From Pseudarthrobacter defluvii (lineage in GTDB: Bacteria > Actinomycetota > Actinomycetes > Actinomycetales > Micrococcaceae): a stretch of DNA of 64,000 bases. The notes beneath the pieces were generated by a model that saw only the letters and a list, made by a program, of their open reading frames with translations, was not told where the DNA came from and did no database searches. Below are positions 8,853 through 17,652 of the stretch, piece after piece (position 1 is the stretch's first letter; each line of letters opens with the position of its first letter). Both the position numbers and the translations under genes were made by a program. The stretch spans positions 682,001 to 746,000 of the forward strand of contig NZ_CP066362.1 in NCBI RefSeq assembly GCF_030323865.1, written 5' to 3'.

Positions 8853-9586
8853 GCGTGCAGGGGCCGCAGCAGGTCCTTGAACTCGCCAAGGTTGGTAGGA
8901 CTTTCGGGGAAGGCGCGACGGCGGTCGCGGCACTCCGCGGCGTCGACCTCACCATCTGCGCGGGGGAGTTCGTCGCAGTGATGGGTCCGTCGGGCTCCGG
9001 CAAGTCCTCGCTCCTGGCCCTTGCCGGCGGACTGGACCGGCCGACGTCGGGCGCTGTCTTCGTCGAGTCCACGCCCCTGGCCGGGCTGGGCCTGAATGAC
9101 CTTGCCCGCCTGCGCCGCCGGGCCGTCGGCTACGTGTTCCAGGACTTCAACCTCGTCCCCACGCTGACCGCCGCGGAAAACGTGGCGCTGCCCCTGGAGC
9201 TGGACGGAACATCGGCCCGGAAGGCGCACCGCCAGGCTGCCGACGCGCTTCGGCAAGTGGGCATCCCTGAACTCGCGGACCGGTTCATGGACCAGATGTC
9301 CGGCGGCCAGCAGCAGCGCGTGGCCATTGCCCGCGCCATCGTGGGCCAGCGGCGGCTGATCCTGGCCGACGAACCCACCGGCGCGCTCGATTCGACCACG
9401 GGGCAGGGAGTCATGGAGGTCCTGCGGTCCCGCGCCGACGCCGGTGCCGCCGTTATGCTCGTCACGCACGAGGCCAGGCACGCGGCCTGGGCGGACCGGG
9501 TGGTCTTCCTGCGCGATGGACGCATCATTGACCAGGCGGCAGCCATGCACGACCCCACGATGCTCCTCACGCAGGCCGGACTCTGA
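8849..9586 (+). CDS. ABC transporter ATP-binding protein (LolD/MacB type)
   Basis: This 245-residue ATPase shows Walker A GPSGSGKSS (near residue 46), Q-loop VFQDFNL, signature MSGGQQQRVAIARA, Walker B LILADEPTGALDS and switch VTHEARHA. The LADEPTGALDS sequence is characteristic of the LolD/MacB/BceA group, which work with FtsX-like permeases. The GTG start at 8849 overlaps the padR stop (GTGA), and its stop overlaps the permease start (TGATG). It should power the permease encoded next. Confidence 0.92.
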   Translation: MSVQGPQQVLELAKVGRTFGEGATAVAALRGVDLTICAGEFVAVMGPSGSGKSSLLALAGGLDRPTSGAVFVESTPLAGLGLNDLARLRRRAVGYVFQDFNLVPTLTAAENVALPLELDGTSARKAHRQAADALRQVGIPELADRFMDQMSGGQQQRVAIARAIVGQRRLILADEPTGALDSTTGQGVMEVLRSRADAGAAVMLVTHEARHAAWADRVVFLRDGRIIDQAAAMHDPTMLLTQAGL

Positions 9587-12441
9587 TGCCGCTTGACCTC
9601 GCTCCCGCGCCCCAGGGCCGCCGGAGCGGCCGCCGGGTTGCCTTGCGGCTGGCCCGCCGCGACATCGCCCGCCATAAGGGACGCTCGCTCCTGATCGTCC
9701 TGCTGATCATGCTGCCGGTGGCGGGCATGACCGGCGCCGCCACGCTCTACCAGAGCTCCCAGCGCACGCCCGGGGAAATCGTGGACTACGAACTTGGAGC
9801 GACGCAGGCCCGGTTCAGCACCCTGCCGGTCCCAAACTCCGAGTCACTCCAGGACCCGCTCAACGACGCCATGGTGGCCTCCAGCTCGGGCCGGAGTGAC
9901 CCGGATTTCCAGCGGATGGACCCTTTCGACGCGCTTCCCAAGGGCTATGACGTCCTGCCGCAGCGGATGCTTCAACTCAGTGCCGGTGTGGGCGAAGCAC
10001 GGGTGACCTTGCAAGGCTCCGAAGTGGACGCCCTCAATCCGGCGTTTGCCGGCAAATACCGCCTCCTTGACGGGCGGGCACCGCAAACCGCCACGGAGGT
10101 CCTGGCATCGCCCGGGCTGATGAAACGGTTCAAGCTCGCCTTTGGACAGGAATTTACGACGTCGGCCGGAACCTTCGTCCCGGTCGGCACGGTCCGGGAT
10201 TCCGCTGCCTCGGACGGCAACAGCTTCCTTTACCTGCAGGCCGGCCAGGTCCCAGAGGGTATGTCCCCGGGGCCGCCGAGCCCCGGGTCCGCGTCCTATT
10301 ACCTCGTGGGACCTGAACCGGTGACATGGCAGCAAATCAGGGAAGCGAACAGCAAAGGCGTGGGAGTGCTCTCGCGCAGCGTAGTGCTGAATCCGCCGCC
10401 TCCCGAGCAGCGCGTGGTGGCAGGTTCAAAGCCGTGGGACAACTCGTCGGCCGCTGTGGCCAGGTACGCGACGTTCGGCCTGCTCGGGGCACTCGCGTTG
10501 CTGGAAGTCGGGTTACTTGCCGGGGCCGCCTTCGCTGTCGGCGCCAAGCGGCAGGTGCGTGAGCTGGCACTGCTGGCATCCGCCGGAGCGGAAAGTTCCA
10601 CTATAGGCGCCGTCGTCACCTCGGGTGGGCTGTGGCTTGGCACCCTCGCTGTTGCCGCAGGAGCCGGGGTGGGGCTGGGAGGCGCTGCCGCCGTCGTCAC
10701 CGTGGTCCGTTCCACCGGCTCCGTCAGGCTGGCCGGCCTGCATCCGGATGTCCTGCTGACCGCGGTGGCCATGGTCATGGGCTTGGCTGCCTGCATCATC
10801 GCGGCGATGGTGCCGGCGCACCAAGTGTCCCGGCGGGCGGTGCTGGGGGCGCTCAAATCCGGACGGGCACCGGCGCCCAAAGGCTGGCGCACCACAGTGG
10901 CCGGCGTGGGAACACTCGCACTTGCCACGGGGCTGCTGGCCGCCGGCTGGCTTCTGGGCAATTCGACCCGGGACCCCGACCGGCGGGCGGAGCAATTGCC
11001 GCTGGTGGTCACGCTGCTGATCGCGGGCGCCGTGCTCGCGGTAACCGGCCTGGTGCTCCTGACGGGATGGCTGGTCAAACGGCTCACCTCACGGACCCAG
11101 CGGCTGTCCTTGTCCCTTCGCATGGCCGCCCGGGATTCGGCCCGGAACCTGGCCCGCAGTGTTCCCGCCGTCGCCGCCGTCCTGGCTGCTGCCACGCTTG
11201 CCAGTGCCGCCCTGGTGCTGTCCGCCAGTCAACTGGCTGGAATGCGGGAATCGCATTACTGGGGCGCCCTGGAAAACCAGGCGTACCTGCCGCTGACCGT
11301 GGACCAGCCCTTCGCGGCCGACGGGACCAGGCAACCGTCCGTCCATGCGGATCCGGCAGCGCTCTCGGCTGCCGTCGCCGCCGCGCTCGGCACGGTGGAG
11401 TGGACTCACCCCCTCACGGCTCCGCAGGGCTTGCTGAACTGCCCCGATGGTCCGGCAGCTCCAACGTTGCCTGCCCGGACGGAAACGTCAAGCTGCCTCA
11501 TGTACGCGCTGGCCAAGCCCGCGGCCAACGAATGCCCCCGAACACCCCAGGGGCGGATGACTGATCCCGGAGACTGGCGCTGCCGGGGTTCCCTGGTAGG
11601 CGAACAACCCTCGGACCGGGCCATCCTGGTAGGCGGTGCGGACGACGTGCGTGCGGTGCTGGGCCGTGAACCCACCGACGAAGCGCTCGCGGTGCTGAAT
11701 GCCGGCGGAATGGTGGTGACCAACCCCGTGTTCGTCGCGGAGGGGAAAGTGCTGCTGCAGGCACAGGATGTGCGGACCCAAATACCGTCGGCGGTCGGGC
11801 CGGCTTCCGTCCACGCGACGGTCAGGAGCGATTCGCTCGCCGCAGCAGTGCTTGAACCGGCCGTGCCCGTCCCGTATTACGGGGTTGTCTCACCGGAAAC
11901 GGCCACGCGCCTTGACCTGCGCCCCGCACCGGCCGGACTTTTGGTCCAGCTTGCGAAATACCCCTCCGAAGCGGAAGCCGATGCCGCCTCGGCGGCTGCC
12001 GCGGCAGTTTACCGGCAGCCCGGGGTGCCCTTCCGCGCGGAACCGGGCATCTCGCAGGGCAATCAGTGGATGACCTGGTCCATTGTGGCCGCTGCTGCGC
12101 TCATCACGTTCAGCGCCGCGGGCATCACCACCGGACTGTCCCTGGCCGACGCCCGAACGGACCACGCCACCCTCGCCGGGGTTGGAGCATCGCCACGGCT
12201 GCGCAAGGCTTTGGCCGGCTCGCAGGCCCTCTTTACCAGTGGGGCAGGCATCGTCCTGGGAACGCTGGCAGGATCGGTGCCCGCCGTCCTGCTCGTCCTG
12301 TCCACTGACATGCGGACAGCGCTCGAGGTGCCCTGGCTGCACCTGCTTGCCCTCGTGCTGGCGGTCCCGATGACGGGCGCGGTGCTTGCCTGGGCTTTTA
12401 CGCCCTCGGGCCTGCCGCTGTCGCGGCGGGGCCTGCTGTAG
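9586..12441 (+). CDS. FtsX-like ABC transporter permease
   Basis: This 951-residue membrane protein has a basic cytoplasmic N-terminus and a first helix near residues 35-55 (LLIVLLIMLPVAGM). A large external domain follows (about 60-285). A three-helix FtsX core lies at about 290-420, with two more helices near 440-545, a second external segment, and three C-terminal helices (about 830-940). This duplicated FtsX/MacB_PCD layout is typical of actinobacterial exporters of lipids, peptides or drugs. The start overlaps the ATPase stop by one base. The substrate is unknown; regulation by the adjacent PadR protein is inferred from the operon. Confidence 0.88.
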   Translation: MPLDLAPAPQGRRSGRRVALRLARRDIARHKGRSLLIVLLIMLPVAGMTGAATLYQSSQRTPGEIVDYELGATQARFSTLPVPNSESLQDPLNDAMVASSSGRSDPDFQRMDPFDALPKGYDVLPQRMLQLSAGVGEARVTLQGSEVDALNPAFAGKYRLLDGRAPQTATEVLASPGLMKRFKLAFGQEFTTSAGTFVPVGTVRDSAASDGNSFLYLQAGQVPEGMSPGPPSPGSASYYLVGPEPVTWQQIREANSKGVGVLSRSVVLNPPPPEQRVVAGSKPWDNSSAAVARYATFGLLGALALLEVGLLAGAAFAVGAKRQVRELALLASAGAESSTIGAVVTSGGLWLGTLAVAAGAGVGLGGAAAVVTVVRSTGSVRLAGLHPDVLLTAVAMVMGLAACIIAAMVPAHQVSRRAVLGALKSGRAPAPKGWRTTVAGVGTLALATGLLAAGWLLGNSTRDPDRRAEQLPLVVTLLIAGAVLAVTGLVLLTGWLVKRLTSRTQRLSLSLRMAARDSARNLARSVPAVAAVLAAATLASAALVLSASQLAGMRESHYWGALENQAYLPLTVDQPFAADGTRQPSVHADPAALSAAVAAALGTVEWTHPLTAPQGLLNCPDGPAAPTLPARTETSSCLMYALAKPAANECPRTPQGRMTDPGDWRCRGSLVGEQPSDRAILVGGADDVRAVLGREPTDEALAVLNAGGMVVTNPVFVAEGKVLLQAQDVRTQIPSAVGPASVHATVRSDSLAAAVLEPAVPVPYYGVVSPETATRLDLRPAPAGLLVQLAKYPSEAEADAASAAAAAVYRQPGVPFRAEPGISQGNQWMTWSIVAAAALITFSAAGITTGLSLADARTDHATLAGVGASPRLRKALAGSQALFTSGAGIVLGTLAGSVPAVLLVLSTDMRTALEVPWLHLLALVLAVPMTGAVLAWAFTPSGLPLSRRGLL

Positions 12442-12583
12442 CCGGCGTCCGTCCGTTCGTTCGTCGCCGGCCTGCCGCCGCTCGCCGCACGGGCCGGCGC
12501 CGCGCCGCCGTCGGCCGCTTTGTGGAGGGACGGCGTTGGTAGGGTGCCAGTAGCAGAAGTGGGATAACTCTCAAGGAGGAGAC

Positions 12584-14881
12584 ATGGCCGGAGTGCCTGA
12601 CCAACGGAAGAACGGATCCCGGGCGGAGGGCGGACTGGCCACAGACCCGGATCTTCCCCCGCCCGCCGTGGATGAGGCCCGGCTCGAGGCCGAGGACCGG
12701 AAATGGACGCCGGCAAAGATCGCACTCTGGGCCGCCATCGCCCTGCTGGGCGGCGTCGCGTGGTTCATGCTGGCGATCGTCCGCGGTGAAACCGTCAATG
12801 CCATCTGGTTCGTCTTCGCCTCCGTGTGCACGTACCTCATCGGCTACCGCTTCTACTCGAAGGTGATCGAGCGGTACATCACCAAACCTGACGACCGCCG
12901 CGCCACCCCGGCCGAGTACAAGGCCGACGGCAAGGACTACGTCCGCACGGACCGCAACGTGCTGTTCGGCCACCACTTCGCCGCCATCGCCGGCGCCGGC
13001 CCGCTGGTGGGCCCGGTCATCGCAGCCCAGATGGGCTACCTTCCCGGCACCATCTGGATCATCGTCGGCGTCGTCCTCGCCGGCGCCGTCCAGGATTACC
13101 TGGTGATGTTCTTCTCCATGCGCCGCGGCGGCCGCTCCCTGGGCCAGATGGCCCGCGAGGAACTCGGCGTCATCGGCGGCACCGCGGCCCTCATTGCCAC
13201 CCTGCTCATCATGGTGATCATCGTGGCTATCCTGGCGCTCGTCGTCGTCAACGCCCTGGGTGAAAGCCCGTGGGGCGTGTTCTCCGTAGGCATGACCATC
13301 CCCATCGCCCTGTTCATGGGCGTCTACCTTCGCTACCTGCGCCCCGGCAAGGTCATGGAGGTCTCCATCATCGGCTTCGTCCTGCTGATGGCCGCCATCA
13401 TCGGCGGCGGCCTCGTGGCGCAGACCGAATGGGGCGCAGCCGTGTTCCACCTGGACAAGGTGACCATCGCCTGGGGCCTGATCATTTACGGTTTCATCGC
13501 CGCCATCCTGCCGGTGTGGCTGCTGCTCGCCCCGCGCGACTACCTCTCCACCTTCATGAAGATCGGCGTGATAGTGATGCTGGCGCTGGCCATCATCGTG
13601 GTCCGGCCCGAAGTCACCGTCCCGGCCTTCAGCGAGTTCGCCGGCCGGGAGAACGGGCCTGTCTTCTCCGGGGCCCTGTTCCCCTTCCTGTTCGTCACCA
13701 TCGCCTGTGGCGCCCTGTCCGGGTTCCACGCCCTGATCTCCTCCGGCACCACCCCCAAGTTGGTGGAAAAGGAACGGCAGACCCGGTACATCGGCTACGG
13801 CGGCATGCTGATGGAGTCATTCGTGGCCATCATGGCCCTGGTCGCCGCCATCTCGATCGACCGTGGCCTCTACTTCGCCATGAACGCCCCCACTGCCCTG
13901 ACCGGCGGAACCGTCGAAACCGCGGCCACTTGGGTCAACAGCCTGGGCCTGGCCGGGGTCAATATCAGCCCCGACCTGCTGGCAGAGACGGCCCGGAACG
14001 TCGGCGAGCAGAGCATCGTGTCCCGTACCGGCGGCGCCCCCACGCTCGCCGTGGGCCTGGCCCACATCATGCACCAGTTCGTCGGCGGTACGGCGCTGAT
14101 GGGCTTCTGGTACCACTTCGCCATCATGTTCGAGGCACTCTTCATCCTCACCGCCGTGGACGCCGGCACCCGCGTTGCCCGGTTCATGCTGCAGGACTCG
14201 ATCGGCAACTTTATCCCGAAGTTCAAGGAAGCCTCCTGGCGGCCCGGTGCCTGGCTCTGCACCGCCATCATGGTCCTTGCCTGGGGCGCCGTGCTGCTGA
14301 TGGGCGTTACCGATCCGCTGGGCGGCATCAACACCCTGTTCCCGCTCTTCGGCATCGCCAACCAGCTGCTGGCCGCCATCGCACTGGCCGTGTGCCTGGC
14401 CATCGTCGCCAAGCGGGGTACCTTCAAATACCTGTGGATCGTGGCCCTTCCGCTGGCGTTCGCCGCGGTGGTGACCATCACGGCCAGCTACCAGAAGATC
14501 TTCTCGCCCGTCCCGGCGGTGGGATATTTCGCGAACAACGCTGCCTTCAGCAAGGCGCTGGCGGACGGCAAGACCGAGTTCGGCACCGCCAAGAGCGTGG
14601 CCGCCATGGAAGCTGTAGTCCGCAACACCGCCATCCAGGGCTGGTTGTCCGTGATCTTCGTGGTGCTCAGCATCATCGTGATTGCGACGGCGGTACTCGC
14701 CACGGTCAAGGCCTTCCGTGACAGGGCGGCCGGGACAGCCACCACGGACAACGAGGACCCGTTCGTGCCGTCGCGCGTCTTCGCCCCTGCGGGGCTGGTT
14801 CCCACCACCGCCGAACGTGAACTGGCGGCCGAGTGGGAGAAAGTGCCCGCCGACGCCCGGCTGGAACGGGCCGGGCACTGA
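12584..14881 (+). CDS. cstA: Carbon starvation protein CstA (pyruvate/peptide transporter)
   Basis: This 765-residue polytopic membrane protein has the CstA family core: FGHHFAAIAGAGPLVGPVIAA near residue 130, VQDYLVMFFSMRRGG, and SGFHALISSGTTPKL near 385. A cytoplasmic hydrophilic tail (about 715-765) follows. CstA proteins import pyruvate, and have been linked to peptide uptake, in carbon-limited cells. Start ATG 12584 has AAGGAGGAG about 5 nt upstream. The next gene overlaps its stop and encodes the small YbdD-like partner usually found with cstA. No CRP-type site could be identified in the 140-bp upstream gap. Confidence 0.93.
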   Translation: MAGVPDQRKNGSRAEGGLATDPDLPPPAVDEARLEAEDRKWTPAKIALWAAIALLGGVAWFMLAIVRGETVNAIWFVFASVCTYLIGYRFYSKVIERYITKPDDRRATPAEYKADGKDYVRTDRNVLFGHHFAAIAGAGPLVGPVIAAQMGYLPGTIWIIVGVVLAGAVQDYLVMFFSMRRGGRSLGQMAREELGVIGGTAALIATLLIMVIIVAILALVVVNALGESPWGVFSVGMTIPIALFMGVYLRYLRPGKVMEVSIIGFVLLMAAIIGGGLVAQTEWGAAVFHLDKVTIAWGLIIYGFIAAILPVWLLLAPRDYLSTFMKIGVIVMLALAIIVVRPEVTVPAFSEFAGRENGPVFSGALFPFLFVTIACGALSGFHALISSGTTPKLVEKERQTRYIGYGGMLMESFVAIMALVAAISIDRGLYFAMNAPTALTGGTVETAATWVNSLGLAGVNISPDLLAETARNVGEQSIVSRTGGAPTLAVGLAHIMHQFVGGTALMGFWYHFAIMFEALFILTAVDAGTRVARFMLQDSIGNFIPKFKEASWRPGAWLCTAIMVLAWGAVLLMGVTDPLGGINTLFPLFGIANQLLAAIALAVCLAIVAKRGTFKYLWIVALPLAFAAVVTITASYQKIFSPVPAVGYFANNAAFSKALADGKTEFGTAKSVAAMEAVVRNTAIQGWLSVIFVVLSIIVIATAVLATVKAFRDRAAGTATTDNEDPFVPSRVFAPAGLVPTTAERELAAEWEKVPADARLERAGH

Positions 14882-15084
14882 TGAGCAGCGGCATCGCCCT
14901 GGTGGCCAGCGGGTTCCGCGGGTTCGCCCGCTACCTGGGCGGCGTGATGGGCGCTGACGCCTACGCCAAGTACCTGGAACACCACAGGGCCGCAGGGCAC
15001 CAGGAGGCACCCCTGACCGAGCGGGAGTTCTGGCGGGACCGGACGGACCGCCAGGACAGCAACCCGCAGGGCAGGTGCTGCTGA
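14881..15084 (+). CDS. YbdD/YjiX-family small protein
   Basis: This 67-residue protein begins at ATG 14881, which shares its A with the cstA stop (TGATG). Features of the family are FARYLGGVMGADAYAKYLEH in the N-terminal half and the conserved motif LTEREFWRDR. Proteins of this family are encoded next to CstA-type transporters across bacteria and are thought to support their function; the mechanism is not settled. A GC-rich hairpin follows the gene. Confidence 0.88.
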   Translation: MSSGIALVASGFRGFARYLGGVMGADAYAKYLEHHRAAGHQEAPLTEREFWRDRTDRQDSNPQGRCC

Positions 15085-15103
15085 TTGTGCCGGCAGCGGA
15101 CAA

Positions 15104-15129
15104 GCCCGCCAGGAGGCTTCCTGGCGGGC
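15104..15129 (+). terminator. Hairpin after the cstA operon
   Basis: GCCCGCCAGGA (15104-15114) pairs perfectly with TCCTGGCGGGC (15119-15129) across a 4-nt loop. There is no U-run, so it would be a GC-only terminator of the kind common in high-GC actinobacteria. Confidence 0.55.
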
Positions 15130-15161
15130 CCCGGGCGGATAGGCCATGAGAGTATGAACGC

Positions 15162-15788
15162 ATGAGCGATCCCAAAGACACTCAGGCAGCTGAGGACCTC
15201 CCGGTAGAAGGCACCCCCGTTGACGACGCACAGGAATCCGTGCAGGATCCGTCCGCCGGGGACGGCAAGCCCCGGGGCAGCAGCCTGCAGGACCTGGTGG
15301 ACGAGCCGGCCAAGGTGATGCGGATCGGCACCATGATCCGCCAGCTCCTTGAAGAGGTGAAGTCTGCGCCGCTGGACGACGCTGCACGTGGCCGGCTCGC
15401 TGCCATCCACGAACGCTCCATCAAGGAGCTCGAGGACGGCCTGGCGCCGGAGCTCGTGGCGGAACTGGACAGGATCAGCCTGCCGTTCTCCGACGAAGCC
15501 ACGCCCTCGGACGCCGAACTCCGGATCGCCCAGGCCCAGCTGGTCGGCTGGCTCGAGGGCCTCTTCCACGGTATCCAGACCGCCATCGCGGCCCAGCACG
15601 CCGCCCAGCAGCAGGCCGCCGCGCAGATGCAGCTGCGCCAGCTGCCGCCCGGCACCATGATCGCGCCCGGCGTCGTGATTGGTGAGAACGGCGAGCCCCA
15701 GCGGGCACCGGCGGGCGCCCGCCCTGGAGCTCCGTCCCCGGCCAGCGGGCGTGACGAACCGGACCACGGTCCCGGCCAGTACCTGTAG
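15162..15788 (+). CDS. bpa: Bacterial proteasome activator Bpa
   Basis: This 208-residue protein is a DUF2587 / Bpa (PafE) family member. Bpa forms an ATP-independent ring that docks on the 20S proteasome and feeds it unfolded proteins. The core helical region is residues about 42-160, with a four-helix pattern from LQDLVDEPAKVMRIGTMIRQ onward. The protein ends in GQYL, the C-terminal docking motif known from the mycobacterial protein. The N-terminal 40 residues are acidic and disordered, and the segment before GQYL is Pro/Gly-rich. ATG 15162 was chosen as the family-like start. The next gene begins 8 nt after the stop and is probably co-transcribed. Proteasome genes are not in this window. 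Confidence 0.9.
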   Translation: MSDPKDTQAAEDLPVEGTPVDDAQESVQDPSAGDGKPRGSSLQDLVDEPAKVMRIGTMIRQLLEEVKSAPLDDAARGRLAAIHERSIKELEDGLAPELVAELDRISLPFSDEATPSDAELRIAQAQLVGWLEGLFHGIQTAIAAQHAAQQQAAAQMQLRQLPPGTMIAPGVVIGENGEPQRAPAGARPGAPSPASGRDEPDHGPGQYL

Positions 15789-15795
15789 GTTCCGC

Positions 15796-16239
15796 TTGGG
15801 CTTTTTCAGCGCCGCCCGGCAGGGGCGCAAGGATGATGCGGAACTGGGCAAGGGGTTGTGGCGCCGCGCCCACGACCGCTTCCACCGGGGACTGGACCGC
15901 TTCCACCAGGTGCTCGAGGGCGTGGAGGATGACCAGCTGTACGCCGAGCTGGTGGAGATAGCGAACGAACTTGCCGCCCTCCTGCAACGGGTGCGTGCGG
16001 TCTGCATGGAAGCGCAGCTGCGTTCGCCCAGTGACGGTTTGGACATACCTGCTGCTCTGGCCAACGTGCATCGGTCGCTCTCCAAGGCCGGAAACTCGCT
16101 GGCCACCACGGCCGAAGCTGCAGCGATGCTTCGGCTCGCCGTCGGCCCCGTGCCCGTAGGAGCAGCGTCCGTGCGGCGCCGTGCCGAGGCCGTCTTCCAG
16201 CAGGTTGAGGACGCCGAGAGGCAGCTTCGCGGGGAATAG
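15796..16239 (+). CDS. Helical protein of unknown function downstream of bpa
   Basis: I do not recognise this gene beyond its position after bpa. If it starts at TTG 15796 it encodes 147 residues beginning MGFFSAARQGRKDD, with only 7 nt between the bpa stop and the start. The frame is open upstream, but those codons overlap bpa and give Pro/Arg-rich, artefact-like sequence. The protein is predicted almost entirely alpha-helical, with amphipathic segments at about 20-60 and 75-145 and no membrane helix. It carries one cysteine (near residue 72, in RAVCMEAQ). The ribosome binding site is weak, suggesting coupling to bpa translation. Confidence 0.65.
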   Translation: MGFFSAARQGRKDDAELGKGLWRRAHDRFHRGLDRFHQVLEGVEDDQLYAELVEIANELAALLQRVRAVCMEAQLRSPSDGLDIPAALANVHRSLSKAGNSLATTAEAAAMLRLAVGPVPVGAASVRRRAEAVFQQVEDAERQLRGE

Positions 16240-16271
16240 CCAGCGGACGGCGTTTGGCAGCTGAGTGAAAT

Positions 16272-16295
16272 ATTCCCGATTTGCTTGGGAATTTT
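16272..16295 (+). terminator. Weak intrinsic terminator after the bpa unit
   Basis: ATTCCC (16272-16277) pairs with GGGAAT (16287-16292), and a short T-run follows. The stem has only six pairs, so the call is tentative; it lies 33 nt after the helical-protein stop. Confidence 0.35.
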
Positions 16296-16366
16296 GGGGT
16301 TACGCGACTGGCTGACAAGGCGCGGATCGAGCGCATTCCCGGGCCCTGTTTTGGCAGGATGAAAGC

Positions 16367-17212
16367 ATGACTCTTTCACCTACCTTGACTTTCAACGACG
16401 GAAACACGATTCCCCAGCTCGGCTACGGTGTGTGGCAGGTTGAGGACGACGTGGCTGAAAAGGTTGTCCGCCAGGCCTTCGAAGCCGGCTTCCGCCACAT
16501 CGATACGGCCAAGATCTATGGCAACGAGGCTGGCGTGGGCCGCGCCATCGCCGGTTCCGGCCTCTCCCCGGAGCAGATCTTCATCACCACCAAGCTGTGG
16601 AACGCGGACCAGGGCTACGAGTCAACCCTCGCCGCCTTCGAGGAGTCCATGGACCGGCTTGGCCTGGAGACGCTGGACCTCTACCTGATCCACTGGATGC
16701 AGCCCAAGCAGGACAAGTACGTTGACACCTGGAAGGCGCTGATCGAGCTTCAGAAGCGCGGCCGGGTCAAGTCCATCGGCGTATCCAACTTCACCGTCGA
16801 GGGCCTGCAGCGCATCATCGACGAGACGGGCGTGGTCCCGGCAATCCACCAGATCGAACTGCACCCCTACTTCAACCAGGGTGAACTGCGTGAGTTCGGA
16901 GCCTCCAAGGGCATCCTCACCCAGGCATGGTCTCCGCTGGGCCAGGGCGGCGAGTTGCTGAAGGACCCCACCATCGCGTCCATCGCCGACAAGCACCAGG
17001 CCACCCCCGCGCAGGTGGTCATCGCGTGGCACCTGGCGATCGGCAACGTGGTTATTCCCAAGTCCGTGACCGAGTCACGCATCAAGGAGAACTTCGCAGC
17101 CCTTGAGGTGTCCCTGGACGCCGAGGATGTTGAGGCCATCAACAAGCTGGACCGCACCGCCAGCGGCGAAGGCCGCATCGGAGCCGATCCCGCGGTCTCC
17201 GACTTCGCCTAA
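16367..17212 (+). CDS. Aldo/keto reductase (2,5-diketogluconate reductase-like)
   Basis: This 281-residue NADPH-dependent oxidoreductase has the AKR catalytic tetrad: Asp and Tyr in FRHIDTAKIYGNE (residues about 44-56), Lys in ITTKLWN and His in YLIHWMQ. The cofactor site VIPKSVTESRIKENF lies near residue 225. Length and motifs match the AKR5-like bacterial group that reduces 2,5-diketo-D-gluconate, methylglyoxal and other carbonyls. The exact substrate is not predictable. It has its own upstream gap and a strong terminator downstream, so it is probably monocistronic. Confidence 0.9.
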   Translation: MTLSPTLTFNDGNTIPQLGYGVWQVEDDVAEKVVRQAFEAGFRHIDTAKIYGNEAGVGRAIAGSGLSPEQIFITTKLWNADQGYESTLAAFEESMDRLGLETLDLYLIHWMQPKQDKYVDTWKALIELQKRGRVKSIGVSNFTVEGLQRIIDETGVVPAIHQIELHPYFNQGELREFGASKGILTQAWSPLGQGGELLKDPTIASIADKHQATPAQVVIAWHLAIGNVVIPKSVTESRIKENFAALEVSLDAEDVEAINKLDRTASGEGRIGADPAVSDFA

Positions 17213-17265
17213 CCCGCGACGCGGGGAGCCGGACCCACCGTGGCCTGCAGGCTCCCGTCAAACAA

Positions 17266-17310
17266 CGTCAGCCCGCGCTGCCGGCAAATGCCTGGCAGCG
17301 CGGGCTGACG
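17266..17310. terminator. Strong bidirectional terminator hairpin
   Basis: A perfect 17-bp inverted repeat (17266-17282 with 17294-17310) has an 11-nt loop. It lies between the converging aldo/keto reductase and the small minus-strand gene. CCTTT follows on the + strand. Confidence 0.75.
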
Positions 17311-17364
17311 CCTTTAACCACTGGCAGCGACGCGGCTTTCCCGGGCACCGTTTTGGTGGGACTC

Positions 17365-17550
17365 CTAGGCAGCGACCTGGATATGCTCCACCACGACGGC
17401 GTCCACCACGGCCCAGTTGTCCTCGCCGTGGCAGTGCCGGCAGGCGAAGCGCTCAGCCTCTGCGAGCGTCTCGAAGACCTCTGACTGGGCCCGGCCACAG
17501 TCGGCGTCGAAGTACGTGACGTGAAATTCCTGTACAGCTTGGTTTTCCAT
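17365..17550 (-). CDS. Small Cys-containing protein of unknown function
   Basis: This predicted 61-residue protein begins MENQAVQEFHVTYFD. It has one Cys near the N-terminus (DADCGRAQ) and a C-x2-C pair in FACRHCHGEDNW, so a metal-binding or redox role is conceivable but unproven. ATG 17550 is used; a TTG 15 nt further upstream would add MHTGF. It ends just after a strong terminator and lies downstream of an unrelated membrane protein gene on the same strand. I cannot assign a family. Confidence 0.55.
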   Translation of the reverse strand: MENQAVQEFHVTYFDADCGRAQSEVFETLAEAERFACRHCHGEDNWAVVDAVVVEHIQVAA

Positions 17551-17652
17551 GAATCCAGTGTGCAACCGGGGTCTGACATTCTGAGGAACCGTCCTCCGCG
17601 TGTTGTGGATGGAGGCCGGTCCCGCTGCAGATTCGACGCCCCTGACGGGCCC

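Noticed and set aside
12398..16379. Long minus-strand open frames opposite cstA, ybdD, bpa and the helical gene
   Set aside because: Low-complexity His/Gly/Asp- or Arg/Pro-rich products that mirror real genes; no ribosome binding site or family motif.
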